Below are positions 48,301 to 61,602 of a DNA stretch of 64,000 nt, piece after piece. Every line of letters begins with the position of its first letter. Position 1 is the stretch's first letter. The notes under the pieces are model-generated. The model did not search any database, had not been told where the DNA came from, and saw nothing but the letters and a program-made list of their open reading frames with translations. The position numbers and the translations under genes are program-made. Origin of the DNA: Mantis religiosa (Eukaryota; Arthropoda; Insecta; Mantodea; Mantidae); the NCBI GenBank assembly GCA_030765055.1, contig CM060954.1, positions 108,850,554 through 108,914,553 of the forward strand. Reading direction: 5' to 3'.

Positions 48301-48942
48301 TTAATTTAATTTAATAATGTAAACCTTAATAATGCAAATGCAGTCTGTAACATGCAGACCAGGAGTCGCGATAAGGCCTACGAGGTTAAAGTGACTATAA
48401 ACTGCTTAATAAATGAGTACATGTTTTGGAAAATAATATTCTAGGCCTATGGAAAGTAACAATCTTCTTAGCTCATATAAAATCTGTGATTATTGACAAG
48501 TGATATAAGTAGCTTCCTGCCTTTATCCATTATTTAGATTGCCATGCCAACAAACCTGATTACATGAAAATAAAAGAAAGTAAACTAAAACTTCCCTATA
48601 TTAAAAGGTTTGGAAAACCTTAAAATTCCGTGCTTATGTCTAGGAAAATTCGTAAATGCAAGTTTTTGAAATTGTTTTTCATTATTCCCTTACTTACATT
48701 TCCAGTGTTTGAAAACTGGCAATTAGTTCAACAAATATTGTTTTAGAACACTTACTTTATTGTTGAAATGGTACATCACTTCCATCAATTAGATATATTC
48801 CTTGCATATAAAATGTAACCTGATCATGTTTTTAATTAACTGCTTATATTGTGAAAGTAACAACTAATGTTAAAACAAATAGCCTGGATTAAATAAAGGC
48901 TACATAAATACCTCATCACATTTTCTCTCTTTATATATATAT

Positions 48943-49459
48943 TGTCGCGGGAACGGGCACAAATAGATAACACACGGCGGATAATGTTTCACGGTAATAA
49001 AGAGCTTGCATAAGCAGTTAACAATAGCGCGGCTAGTGTACACAAAGAGCCGGTAAAAGCAGATAAACATAGCGCTTGAGATAAGTGACTTGCCGGCCCA
49101 GATAGGGTTTCACGTAAAGGAGGTTCTAGTGATATCTCGATTTACAGAGAATAGTTGTTTTTCCTTTCTGCTCGAGAAGTCTCTCGAATTTATGAAGAGA
49201 TTGTGACACGCCAGCTGGGAGTTCTTGTAAAGACATGTAACAGAGAGTTGTAAAACAGTGAGGCGAGCAGTAAACAGCCGTAAAGTCTGAAGTGTTGTAA
49301 CGAGAGCTGTTTGTTGTTGTCATCAACCTTGGAAAATTGTGTTATATGTGTGATGTAATGTTGTTACGTGAGAAGTGAACAGTGTATTTTTACGGAAATA
49401 AAGAACATTTAGAATTTCGACAAATTGGACTTTTAATTCTACGAACCCACAAATCCACA
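48943..49459 (+). mobile_element. Solo LTR, plus orientation
   Basis: 517 bp from tgtcgcgggaacgggcacaa to acgaacccacaaatccaca. A polyadenylation signal sits in ggaaataaagaacatttaga near 49400. A 4-bp ATAT lies on each side (48939-48942 and 49460-49463), though the left flank is a TA run, so this duplication is weak evidence. Its 3' third resembles the LTR at 43960-44451. Confidence 0.75.
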
Positions 49460-50517
49460 ATATAAATGAAAACAAATGCTTGTCATCGTGTTGCCGTTGT
49501 ACGCACAACTTCTCTTACTGTTTGCATTATAGATGAATAGCAAGATATTTGTACGGCTTCGCCTTGGGATATTCCGTTTACACGCAGGAACCCGAAGCTT
49601 GATGGAATGGGTATTCGAGCGCTCCAGTGGTGCGAATATCGGGGTTACACGCAGAATTTGCTTCTGTCTTGCACCACATACCTCTCCCCGTGGGCAATGT
49701 CAAAAGCCGACATGATTCTGAATGCATGCGTAACCAAAGATAGCTAGCGGAAGATGTTCTCCTGCTATTGATCCTCGAATCAGCTGCTGTTGTCAAATGA
49801 AAACACCAGTTTTAGTAATATTAGCTCACTTAGTGGGAAACCAAATATGGCTTACCTGTTTATTGCTAAACTGCAAATTATTTTCCATTTTTTGGGCGGA
49901 AATGTGCTGAAGTTAAACTAAATCCTTTGTCTCCTAAGCCACAGAGTAGCCGCTTTTGAAACTAATATTTCCAAGTAGCTTTTTATAACATAAAAATTCC
50001 CTTAGAACAGCTGGTGTGTATCTGGTTTTGTTTTCATTATATGATGCTGTACTTCAGAACTTCCTACTTCAGATATTGTTTCTACAAACCTGCGCTACCA
50101 TGCAGACTTTGAAGGTGTAGCAAATTGTGTACCAATGCATCAAGATAGGCAAGTACTAGTTAGAAATATGTATATCTCAACTTTAAACTTCATTTCCTTC
50201 TAATGCGAATTTCAAACTTAACATTTATCCATTTCCTTCAATTATTTATCACTTTAGCGATCCTTTAACCGTAACAAGTATCAAAAGTCAGACAACGTAG
50301 AACAAAAGTTTGGGAGAGAAGGAAGCTTCAAAAGATAATAGCATGTTTTAAAGGGTATTTCCTCTATTTATGTACTTATATTCTGTCTTAAATCTCAGTT
50401 GCTTATTAATGCTATTAAATAAAAATGAAAGTGTTGACTGAAACGTTATTATTTAAATATTACTGGTATACAGTATTAATTTTCCTTGAAAAGTGTAATC
50501 AGTATTCTTGCAGGAAA

Positions 50518-51045
50518 GCATTTAACTGCAGAGGTTCTACTCCCATTAGCCCTGGACCCGTAGGACCTAGGACCCGGGCCTCCTTCGACCCGGGAGCGAT
50601 GGATACTCCGGGGCTCTTTCCATAGGGCAATACCTGATTTCTTAAACCCCCTCCCCCGCTGAGCACAACTTCAAAGCGGGATGGAAGTGGATACGCCACT
50701 TACGCGCATCAACCCCGCAGGGAAGACTACCGAAAACCTCGGTGGGGCCGCCTGGTGATCTAGCACACCTTCCACTAACTCTGCAGGCTAGTACCCGGGA
50801 CTTATGGGGCAACCGTCTACCCTCTCCGGGCGTCCGTAGCCTGGCCGGAGGTACCCAATTTCCCGTGGATGTCGGGAACACATTGTCCCCTCGAGTCCAA
50901 TCCAATCCGAACAACTTCCCTAAGGGAGGGGTTCCGCAGTTCGGCCCGAGGTTTCTCTAGTAACGTCTGAGGTACCACGAGTGCTAGGGGTCCGCAGCGT
51001 CGGCACCACGACAGCTGAAGGGGACGGATCCTCTCCCCTACGGGA
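50518..51045. mobile_element. GC-rich 528-bp insertion with 12-bp target duplication
   Basis: Flanked by perfect copies of tcttgcaggaaa at 50506-50517 and 51046-51057. The inserted DNA is strongly GC-rich against an AT-rich background, has no A-rich tail and shows no family I recognise. The short open frames on both strands look like a consequence of composition. Confidence 0.75.
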
Positions 51046-51371
51046 TCTTGCAGGAAAACAAAAGAAAATTAGTGGATAGCAATTATTTTCATATAATATA
51101 TCTTACATGAATATACATGGTTGATCAAACTTCGCCACAAAGAAAGTTAACATATTCATAGCAGACTTTTTTCCTAACAATTCCTTAATTATATACCGTA
51201 CTGGATTATGTTAGTAAGATCAAATACTAAATAAAAAGGCAGTGCTATACTTTGACGTTAAAAGTAGTTGTATGAAGTATACAAATTAATAAATTGTGAA
51301 ATACATGTACTAAAGCTTACATTTGGTTAACTCTGATAAATGCTGTAAACTTTGTCACAATAAATTTTTAG

Positions 51372-51644
51372 GCGGGCCCCGTGGCTCAGTCTGTAGAGCA
51401 CCTGCGTGCCGTACTAGGGGTCCCGGGTTCAATTGCTGGCGGTGGGTATGTGGATTTTTCCCCGACCAACATTATTAGTCATCTTCTCCAGAATCTGGAA
51501 GCATGCATGAGAACGGAAATGTATGCGTGATCTAATGATTAAACCCCAACGAATACGAGATAACATCTTCGATATGTTCCAAAGAAGAACGGCCGCCGAT
51601 ATGAGCATTGCAGTTAAAGGTGAGGTAAAAATAGAACAACAAAA
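51372..51644 (+). mobile_element. tRNA-derived SINE with 13-bp target duplication
   Basis: Head ggcgggccccgtggctcagt with tctgtagagcacctgcgtgc and B box gggttcaattgctgg. 273 bp ending in an A-rich stretch. Flanked by aataaatKtttag (51359-51371 and 51645-51657, one mismatch). It does not fold as a tRNA gene. Confidence 0.85.
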
Positions 51645-51759
51645 AATAAATGTTTAGTAAGTTTACAAGGCATAGAAACAGCTGAGACGCCTGACTTACT
51701 CTTTTTATATGTTTGTCTTGACACCATTGTCTGAATTTAGAGATGAATGTCATTTAATC

Positions 51760-52430
51760 TCTGAACTGCTGGAAAACTCAGAAGAACAGCAAATATTTAT
51801 GAAGATAAAATAAGTGTATGATTCAACTATCTGAACATTTCCTTTAAGCAAGTTGTTATCCCTATCTTATCTTAAATGAAATTACATGACGTAAAGAAAT
51901 GGACAAATATGAAATTATATTACGTAAGGAAATGGAGAAAGTTGAACATATATTTACAAAAATTCAGGATATGTATTTCATTTGGCACGCTAGTAGGCAC
52001 AACAGTATAATAATGTGGTTAAATTAATTGAAAATAACTAAACATTCTCCATAAAATAGGTAATTTGCATTCCGGGGAGATCCCTGAAAGCCATCCTATC
52101 TTAAAATTTTTAGTCAATTGTAATATTTGCCTGACATTGCCATTAACTACACATACATACACACACGTTGTAGCTTTAAAGTAGTCCAGCATACAAAGCA
52201 GTATAAAGTATTGATAAAAAATACAAAAAAGAAATATCTGAGATATTCTTTATCATTTGTAAAGAAGGGACTATAATATACGTATAAAAATCTTACAACG
52301 GCTATGTTTAAAATTATGAAGCTATAAACATATTTCAGTTTGGAATATCACAATCTGAAAGACCTCTTCCAAGAACTAGATTTGAAAGACTAAACATTTG
52401 AATTGATTTACTCATTTATGAAACATCCGT
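51760..52430. other. AT-rich DNA, nothing recognised
   Basis: No coding pattern or known repeat seen. Confidence 0.5.
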
Positions 52431-52435
52431 CATTC

Positions 52436-52511
52436 AGGATAAGGGAAATCCCCGGAAAAAGCTTATCCAGGTAACTCACCCTGACCGAGATTCGTACTCG
52501 GGACCTCTTGG
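52436..52511 (-). mobile_element. SINE family A, internal fragment
   Basis: Carries only the middle part: the B box (gagtacgaatctcggtcagg), the gtgagttacctggataagct block and ccttatcctgaatgacggat. Confidence 0.78.
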
Positions 52512-52659
52512 ACAGGGAATGTGATTCTTTCTCTGCCTATAATTCATTAATGATAGATAAAGATAGGTAACTTCATGTTGGTATCGGCAAATTTTTTACA
52601 CTACTGAACAAATAAAGTACATGGCTTGCATTAAAATGTAAGCAAATTTATTAATTTTA

Positions 52660-53085
52660 CAACTTCTTGAGGCGCAAGGCGCCCTTGATATGCAATAAAG
52701 AAAACGGTCCAGGTGACAAATGCCTAAGCACTCGGTTCTGCAGGACGAGCGGAAGTAGAATCTCCTGGGTCTGTCGAGGTGGCTATGTAGTAGCATCCTC
52801 GGTCCGGCGGAGTCCGGTTCGGTATGCGGGCCCGGAAAGTGGATTTCCGTCGTCAGGCACTGTGCACTCCTCCCTCTCTCTCTCCAAACGTTATTATGTT
52901 CCGAGCAGCTTCCTGTCCTGCCCACGTCCGCACTCCCTCTCTCTGTCTCTGCCACTTCGCTCTAGATACTGCTGCCAACACCTCTTTCCAAATTTTAGCT
53001 ATTATGTTGATGCCTTCCCACTCACTTCCTGTTTTAACATACATCCGCACTGCAAGTGACGCCACAGTCTACCAGGGATAGTGTG
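52660..53085. other. GC-richer block, possibly an unclassified repeat
   Basis: Open in several frames on both strands. Contains a CT-rich run (about 52870-52960). No family motif or splice-bounded exon could be supported. Confidence 0.35.
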
Positions 53086-53351
53086 CTGTCTGATGCGACT
53101 ATCATTTAACAGAAATATCTGCCTCAAGCAATGATGGTAGGTCTTTCAGCAACGACAATTACAGACCTGAAATTGGCCATCTTCCGAAACAAGATTCCTG
53201 CGGCTATTTTGGACCAAGTTACACAGGGAGTGACTGACCACGATGCACGTGTGTTATTGTGAGTCCATGCGTGGAACAGAATAGTTCATATAATTGTAGC
53301 TGCATAATAATAATGATGATAATTTACATATAAGATTACCAAAATAAGTTC

Positions 53352-53495
53352 TAGAATGGAACCCACCTCTAGGAAGAAGACGTGGTCGTGCTAGACTTAA
53401 ATGGATGGAAAATATTGAAAGAGGAGTGAGAAAGTTAGGTCTGGAGGAATTTGATTGGGAGGATAGGGAAGATTGGAGGGAGAACAAAAAGGTTT
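53352..53495 (+). pseudogene. LINE ORF2 C-terminal fragment
   Basis: The plus strand reads LGRRRGRARLKWMENIERGV and RKLGLEEFDWEDREDWRENK before a stop. This matches the common end of RTE/CR1-type ORF2 proteins (GRRRxGRPRxRW...LxxLG...AxDRxxWR). It is uninterrupted here but lacks everything upstream. Confidence 0.72.
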
Positions 53496-53724
53496 AACTT
53501 TGGATACAGTAAGATATTTTTATATAGTGAACCTTTTTGCAAATAAATATATAGGATTAAATGTGAAGATTTATTGAAGTAATGAAGTTTGGAATAAGCT
53601 TTATTCCAACTGATTGCTCTATGGGAATATATAATGGCGTCCAATCTGTCTTTAATCTGTCTTTACGACCTAAATACGTTACATTATACTTGTGTTCATC
53701 TAAAAAACTATATGAAGTATTTCC

Positions 53725-53784
53725 ACTGACTCACTCACTCACTCACTCACTCACTCACTCACTCATCCACCCACCCACCCACTC
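53725..53784 (+). repeat. ACTC tetranucleotide repeat
   Basis: About ten ACTC units followed by four CCAC-type units. Confidence 0.95.
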
Positions 53785-54489
53785 AGTGACGCCTAATCGC
53801 AATGGTATTTTACAAGATAATATAAAATTATAGATTAAGACTGAGCACCTCATTTAAAGTTATTTCTATTGGTTAAATATTTAGAGTTGCTCTTAATTAT
53901 TCTTGTTTCTAACTATTTATTCCAACTTATTTTTAATGCAGCAGGTAATAAAATATGATGAGGTGCATCCCCATATATTTCTCTACCCTTCTATAAACTA
54001 CTCTTACAAAACCTTATTCAACTTCTTATGTAACTCCAATTTAGCCAGATGAAGCGTTTGTAGAAATTATTTTATTACACATGTCACTGTTGGTATAAGA
54101 AATCATCACTGGAAAGCAATAGTCATACTTATAAAATATTTTATTTTACTCCAAAGGCCTTAAAATTCCACTATCTGTATGCGAACGAGGAAGAAACAAA
54201 TGACAACTTGACGTTTGATATACAAGTGTAAAGTGTTTCGAAATTCAAGCCAATAACAAAGGTTGTCGTTCGGTAAAAGCATTTTTAATAAAGAACTATA
54301 TTCTTTGGTGATAAGATTCTGTCTTCACTTATAAGACTCAAACCTAAGTGGATTTCACAGGCTATCCCAGAGAATTCAAGCTATTCTTTACATTTCTCAA
54401 GCAAACATTTTAAAAATACATTTTAATATAAAAACTGTTCGAATATTTCTGAAAATATGAAAATGGTGCAAAACTGTTTCAATATAAAG

Positions 54490-55065
54490 AGTACTTTGGG
54501 AGGAGGAACTGTAACTGGATTATTTCATTGCAGACTGAAATCAGAGGTTCAAACATGGTTTGTTGTACCTGCCAGCTATCTCCGGGCTGGAAGGATAAGG
54601 CGAGAGGATAAGACGACGGCACTACCAAGAAGTCACGACAGTACGGACGGCAGGGTCCCTACATTTTCACTTAGAAACTCCCCCTGGCAGGCCAGGGCAA
54701 TGGACGTTACACCCTACCGTGGTTCACAAACAATCCCACCACAAGACCTGGGTTCGGAGTCCGACAACGTTCTAACGAAGAACGATTTGGTTTACAGAAC
54801 ATATCATTCTGCCATGCACCGCCGAAACTCCTGCCAATACTTCTACCCTGAGGGAGACCACCAGATGAAAGATGATATGAAATGATAATGGAGATGAAAT
54901 GGAGGGACAGGAAATTAGGGGGATGTAATTATTCTACCCAACATTCGCCTCGTAACCCGCAAAGCCACCAAAAAGTCTTGTGTCAGATAGGTTGGCCTCG
55001 AGAATAGAACCTGAGCCTCTCACATGCGGACCACAGACCAAATCGTCTCAGCCATTCCGCTCATT
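54490..55065 (-). mobile_element. SINE family D copy, minus orientation
   Basis: The minus strand carries the B-box-like GGTTCTATTCTCGAGG, the block ccaacctatctgacacaaga, and the shared tail tccatttcatctccattatc and ctttcatctggtggtctccc. The remaining 300 bp resemble the GC-rich end of the copy at 37077. Ends uncertain. Confidence 0.65.
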
Positions 55066-55499
55066 TTGTTGGGGAGGAAAATATTTGTATCTCATTGTGA
55101 AATATTGAAAATCGTGGTTAATATTCAGCAACTTCTGTTGTTGACAGTCAAAATGACACAAGGGATACTTTCTTTTGATTCAGCGAGTCTCAGAAAGAGT
55201 ACTTCCGCTGAAATCTGGTCACAGAATTTATAGTGTTCTGTATTTACTACAGGAGAATGCTAAGTTCGTGCTGAGGCAGAAGCTTGTGCTCTGACAGACC
55301 TGGAGACTCGATGTCCTCAGCCTGATCTCACGTACGAAGTTTAAGAGGCATTTCGTGGAATGTGAAAGGAAATGGAAAGGGGACGTTGGCAGACGGTGAA
55401 AATAATATGTGCAAAAAGGGTGAATGAAGAAGATAGAATTTACGAATGTGAAAAATATAACCAAGAATGTAATATTGGAAATCTTGGGTACAGGTGGCT

Positions 55500-58400
55500 A
55501 GGGCCAGTCACTAGAACCGAGATGTAAATAAGAGAAATGTAAGAGCAAAGGTCCTTTTTCACGCAAAGGGAAGTTTAGGAAAGGAATTTACATTTTAGAC
55601 GGAAACATTTGCAGGATATACATGCATAATTCTAAGCTTATTCATCTACCTTGTAATAAGTTTACTTACAAATATTATTTATTTCATATTACTGTACTTG
55701 TAGTAAGTGTGTAAGAGTAACGATTCTTTTTATGTCTTGAGGCAGAATTTAAAGTATAAAATAGTAGATATAGTATTACCTTTAAAATATATTTATAGTA
55801 TTGGTGTTGTACTCCTACAATAAGATTATTTCGTATACAACTATGAATAGCAAATTGTAAGACTGCATAAGAATGACGTTTTTATTATTATTTTTTAAGT
55901 TCTTCACATAGCTTCTTTCCTTATGCAAAACCGATTTCGTTTGACTGTTTCTGTTCAGAGAGATAGAAAATATACAGAAAAATTCCTACAAGCCTTTGCT
56001 GTGGAAATCTTCTGTTTTGGTTTCAGGAATCTCAACAAATATCTCTGGAGGAAGGTTATGGATGAACAGTGCTCTCTCTATTTAAAGTACATAAATAGTA
56101 AATAAATTAATAAATAAGCGCAGGACAACGTTAAGAAAAACCCGTAGTACAACGATTTCAGTTTCTTGGTGAAAGCTACAGAAAATAAATACATGATTTA
56201 TATAAATTTGTAAGCTGGGGAGGAGGGAGTCTTTTTTCAGCCACGCCCCTAATGGGCACACAAACCCGCAAAACACAGATGTCCGAGAAGTTGCCGTTGG
56301 ATACCGGAGTTTTCAACAAATGTATATGAGAGATTACGACTACGGATGCTTGATAAGTCAACACAGATCTAGAAAATAAATTCAATTATTTACTAAGATT
56401 AAAGGAAAGGATGAACATTGATAAATAAAAATAATGTTTTTTTTTTTTTTTTTTTTTTTTTAAATATTAACCACTGGTGCTTCAGTAATCGCTCCCATAG
56501 AACGGATTTCGACTACCTATATTATAAATAAATACATAGACATCCTGTTAGATTTTTCTTCTGTAATTTATTTTTAAAACATTGTGTTTCTCCATACTTT
56601 AAATGGTAGTCTTTTCAGTAGATAATGGAAGTTGACAATATGGCTATACTAGAGATGCACATGGCTTTAAAGTGTTTAAATCTCATAATAAGTGTGGAAG
56701 TATAAGTTTTAGTTGCTAGTACCCACGAGCTTATACTGCGTAAATTAAAAATCCAAGTGTGTATTAGCTATCTAAATTTTACAGAATTTCATCGTCATGT
56801 CTATCTGAGGAATTGGTGCAAATGTTAATAAAAAAGGAGGATTTCATCCATAATCTCAGAACCTTGAAGATCCCCTGAAGGGAAGCCTGTCCGAGAGCAA
56901 TGGAGAAATTCCTATGAAGCTCAACTCCACCGCCCAGCCGCAATACACCGAAAACCGTCACGTCGTACTTCAACCCTCAAACAGGCGATGATGAAATAAT
57001 GTGGACAGCAAGTAAGGGACACAGATATAAGAAAAGTATATCTGGCATTCGACTACCGGCCCTAGAAAACGATGAAAAATCCTCTTTCAAAATTTGCGAC
57101 TCAATTATCTAACGTTAGCATTAAGATATCTCACGTGGTACTTGCTTTAGTAATGTATTACATACCGCACTTATTTGTCTTCTTCAGCTAATAATGCCCT
57201 TTCAATGAATTTTATAGTGTCACAAAGACATATTATGCAGCTTGTGTTGATATAAAATGATTGACTCGTAAGACTAATACTTTTATATACAAATAAACGT
57301 AACATATTTAAACAAATAGCAATACATATTTTTCATACGTTAAAATCAACGCTACTGTAAAAAGCACATGAATTACTAGGCAATTAGGAGAATGCGAAAA
57401 ATTCAGGAAGTTGGAAAATCATTACTTTGAAGCTTCGTTTCGTAGAACTGATTAGTCACAAATTGGCAAAATGCACATAGACCAGTTCTGTATATTAGAA
57501 CGGTAAACAAATTCTTAGCATTCTGCAAGCCAGAAAGTGGACATTGTTTCAGATACGAATAAGAAAGTAAAGTTCTGAAGAATGTATAATATGGCATGAA
57601 AATTAAGTAGGTGGGACCTACTGATTGATAAAAATCTGAGTTTTTCTAAAATCCTGTATCTTCATCATAGGCTTATTATCTTGCGGCTGGTTATACTGTG
57701 ATCGATTATTGTTAGAATATAGCGCTTGAAGATCGCGGTGGGGTTTATATGCTTAGTGGTCGCTGCAAGGAAACTTCCCGCTCTAACTTTCAGCAATAGA
57801 CGTTTGTCATTATTGGTACAGAAACACTTTCGTTTCAAATAGCTCAGTTACTAACCTCCATTAAATTAATCAGGCAACTAGTGTTTTTTCCATTCTCACT
57901 CCCATCAAGATATGCCCTGAGAAAAAGATTCCATAGCTTATAATTGCAGCAGGTTCGTTGAAGACCGAAGTATCACAGACTGCATCAATATCATTAACTT
58001 TTAGAGACCTTTGAGTATTAATCATGATCTAAAATGAGGAGTGGTTTAGGACATGGAACAAGAAATCTCATGAGGATGAGCATCCTGTGACATCGCCTTT
58101 TTGCTTTCCAGGTATTAAGCCTTGTCCATTAAACCTCTTAAGGATAATTACTTCCATGCCTCTGCACCCGTTCTTATAAAAGGTAAGCAACTCAAAAGTT
58201 TCTTACCGCTTTTTAGGGATGGTATAACTACTTAACGAGAACTTTGTACACACATTTCTCTGCATACAGCTTCAATATTAAGCAACATACAGTTTTAGGT
58301 TGGATGTAATTAAGCACTTTGTTTGCAATAGGATTAGCTTAAGGGGAAAAAATGTTTGCTTCTATGTAATGCTTATATAAAACAGCACGTGTCTGAAGGT

Positions 58401-59060
58401 ACTGCATGATCAGGTTGGGAAATAAACATTGGTTTTTTCACTGAATTTGCTGTTTTAATAGTTAAATTTACAGATTGAGAAATAACACAAAACGAAAAGG
58501 AAGTTAATAGAGAATATAAACAAATTGTTAAAAATGGTTTATTTGATGGTTATAATACGGATTTTATGCATGAAATATATTAAATACAAAAATTATATTA
58601 AGTTTCTGGCTTAACAAAATAAAAGATGATTATAACCCTAATCGGTTTAAGTGCCACCCTTAAGTTAACAAAAAAATTCAAAAAAGTTTTAAATAATTTG
58701 GTATAACTTTGGTTCCTCAAAATAAATATAATATCAAATATTTGCGAAACCTATGAAAGGAAAGTAAAATTTCTGATACTAAACATTCTGGCATTTATCA
58801 GTATAACTGTTTACACTGTGACTGGGCTTTCATTGCAAGGAGAAACCATAATGAAGGAGCAGTTAAGAAACATTGGCAGACTGATAAGTTAGCTATAGCA
58901 GATTATTTTTGGTGATTTAATCATGAAATGAAACCACAGATTAAATTATTTAAGCAATTAAATGCACTATTAGATTTAATAGGCTGAAAGAAAATAACTA
59001 TCTTGGAAAATAGAAATGGATCATTGACTTTGAAATTCCGCCATCTATTCTGCCAATAAG
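55500..59060. other. AT-rich DNA with one poly-T run, nothing else recognised
   Basis: A run of 25 Ts lies at 56437-56461. No gene or repeat family is supported in the remainder. Confidence 0.45.
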
Positions 59061-59063
59061 TTA

Positions 59064-59296
59064 ATGCGTAGCGTAACATGGTAGCATGTCTGCCTCACGT
59101 TCAAGAGGTCCCGAGTTCGAATCTCAGTCAGAGTGAGTTACCTGGATAAGGATTTCTCTGGGGTTTTCCCTTATCTTAAAGGAAGACGAATGTCGAGTAC
59201 CTCTAAGCTCCATGGACCCTGGGCCCATTTGAGCATCATTTCACCCGTTCCATTCATAGTCCGATATGACTTAAAAAGTTAAAGGATGTAAATTAT
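59064..59296 (+). mobile_element. SINE family A, nearly complete
   Basis: Starts atgcgtagcgtaacatggta, then gtctgcctcacgttcaagag, B box gagttcgaatctcagtcaga, ctggataaggatttctctgg, and an end at ttcatagtccgatatgactt followed by an A-rich tail. Confidence 0.88.
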
Positions 59297-59299
59297 AAT

Positions 59300-61348
59300 A
59301 AAGTTAACAATGACATAAATTAAAAAAAAACGACTGTTGATGCAAATAAGGATTTGGGAAACCAGTCTCCTGAAATCTATGAAGAATATAAAATTTTTAA
59401 TATGGTAAATGAAGTTTCTAACAAACTTCTTTATTTTATTTTGGTATAGCTTCCCTTTTTAGGAAAACAAGCATTGGATATAATATAGACATTAAATATT
59501 TGTCTGCTGAGTCAGGAACCAATAACTTGCTGACTGTGAAGAAGCCGAACGGAATAAAAAATTTTGGAATGTATGTAGTGTCATACACCAATTTTAGGAA
59601 AGTGCTAATATTTACAGATAAATTACAGATTAGCAATTAGGCTCCTCTTAACGTATCTTGTAACGTGATGTTCAGTTAGTTCACTTATTTTTTTCTCCAT
59701 TAGTGCTGACGAAATGATCAGCATTTTACTGTCCACCACAGGAGAGATAGTTTCCGACGCCTGAGACGCAGTGGGGTTAGCGAAGGTTCCCACACCCTCC
59801 CTGGACAGGTTTATGACACCCCATGTCAGTAGTTACAGACAATTCAAAAACATTCTGACGGCTTCTACTTTTGTGAATGAATCTTCTTGGTTTTAGTGTA
59901 CAGAGTGAATAAGACGCATGTTTCTTTAGGGGTCTTCTCCTTGTGTAGCAAGCGTTCTCTGCCACACACATTTGCTGTCCCTGTCCCACTGTATAACACA
60001 GGAAATTCCTTACACGTACCTTCTTTGCGTTGCTGGACAGTACTACTTGACCGCCATAGGAATGTATGCGTTGAAGAACTAAACGCTTATGGAACATGGG
60101 GCAGGGCATCGAAAATACAGTGAAGCTAAGAAAACATCTACAGTTCGGAATTGAATTTACTAGTGAAGCTGAGGTTTGGAAATGAACTAGTTCTCAGTGT
60201 AAAACTTATGCAATGGAAACTATAAAGTAGGTTTCCATTATAACCTTGCGTCTCATTCCACTCTAATCGCCATGTTGGACCGTGTTGGACCATGTTGCAG
60301 ACTGCCAATAAAAGAGGAGCACTCATAACGTGGTCGACTGCTGTATAAAGAAGGTTATGAGAATAATAAAGCGATGGAAGAAAGGTAAGAAAATTGTAAT
60401 TAACAGAAGAGACTTAATTAACATAACAACATCATTAGTTTTATGAGTAAAAAGGGATGTTGATGTCCATTATTACAATTTGAAATGGTAATTTCTTTCG
60501 TGGAAGAAGCAGGAATAGAATTGATGTTATTTTTATGCTTTTGGTTTTATCTTCAAGATGTAATAACCTACAGTTTCACTGTAATTAGATTGTATGGTGC
60601 TTCACTTGCAACATCTAAAATACCATCACACCATCACAGCTTCCTTGACTTAATGAATGCTTACCTCTTCGCTGCTTTTAAATTTTGGGCTGCTTCTTCA
60701 GATTTCATAACTAGATTATTTAAATTATACACTACAGGTCTCTTTGATATCAATCTCACATACCCTGTAAATTAAAGTTAGTAACCCTGGACTTTATACC
60801 ACTTAGTGACATATGTTCTCAAGCTATCACATACCGAAAATTCACTTTTTCTCTTGAACAGTCTAGAAGTTACATTTTGATATTACAACCATATCACACC
60901 ACTATGCTTTTATTTTATTATTTGTTGTCCATTGTCGTGAAAAACCTTACCTGCAACATAATATTGAAAAATATGCACTTTGACCACATTAAGCTAGACA
61001 ACGTTTTATTTGACATCGATTTAAAAACAGTTCTTTTATTTGTTATTTTGCTCAGTTTTTTTGTTCTCGACATTGAAAACATTGCTCAATCTCAAATTTA
61101 AACCAATTAGTCATGAAATTGGATCCAGTGAGCAGCTTATTTGTTTCCTATTTTATATAATGTACCATTGCTTAGTAACATAACAAATGGGAATATCAAT
61201 TACTGAAAAAAATACTTCATTTATCAATTGGCTTAGCATAGTAAAAATTTTATATTTGACACTGTTGCACGAACTCATTACAAACACCAATAATCGGTCG
61301 ACTCTAATTGAACTCTACCGTCACAACTCACAACTGAACTACATTCAC
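59300..61348. other. AT-rich DNA, nothing recognised
   Basis: The open frames at 59777-60123 on both strands and 60485-60775 have no family motif. Confidence 0.45.
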
Positions 61349-61358
61349 AACTGCCCAT

Positions 61359-61563
61359 GCCCGCCTCGGTAGCGTGGTGGTAGTGTCCGCCTCACGTTCA
61401 AGAGGTCCCGAGCCTGAATAAGGCTTTTCCGGGATTTTCCCTTATCCTGAAAGACGAATGTCGGGTAACTCTAAGCTCTATGGACTCTGGGCTCATTTGA
61501 GCATCATTTCACCCATTCCATTCATCGTCCCCGATGTAACTTGACGTTAGAGGACGTAAATTA

Positions 61564-61595
<32 letters not shown>
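61359..61595 (+). mobile_element. SINE family A with poly-A tail and target duplication
   Basis: Head gcccgcctcggtagcgtggt, then the 3' block and a 31-base A run (61565-61595). A 9-bp duplication, aactgccca, lies at 61349-61357 and 61594-61602. The copy lacks the B box and about 25 bp after it, from the cccgag segment to ctgaataagg. Confidence 0.9.
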
Positions 61596-61597
<2 letters not shown>

Positions 61598-61602
61598 GCC
61601 CA

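Noticed and set aside
51372..51450. Possible tRNA gene
   Set aside because: Has A- and B-box-like segments but no acceptor or anticodon stem pairing, and target duplications frame it as a SINE.
53725..53784. Tandem ACTC units considered as a CRISPR or telomere-like array
   Set aside because: Simple tetranucleotide repeat without spacers and not the insect TTAGG telomere unit.
59777..60123. Overlapping frames of 110 and 78 codons on opposite strands
   Set aside because: No family motif, splice logic or codon pattern to support either.
60785..60815. Minus-strand KWYK string as a possible Ig1 exon
   Set aside because: Isolated match followed by a stop three codons later, with no surrounding Ig pattern.
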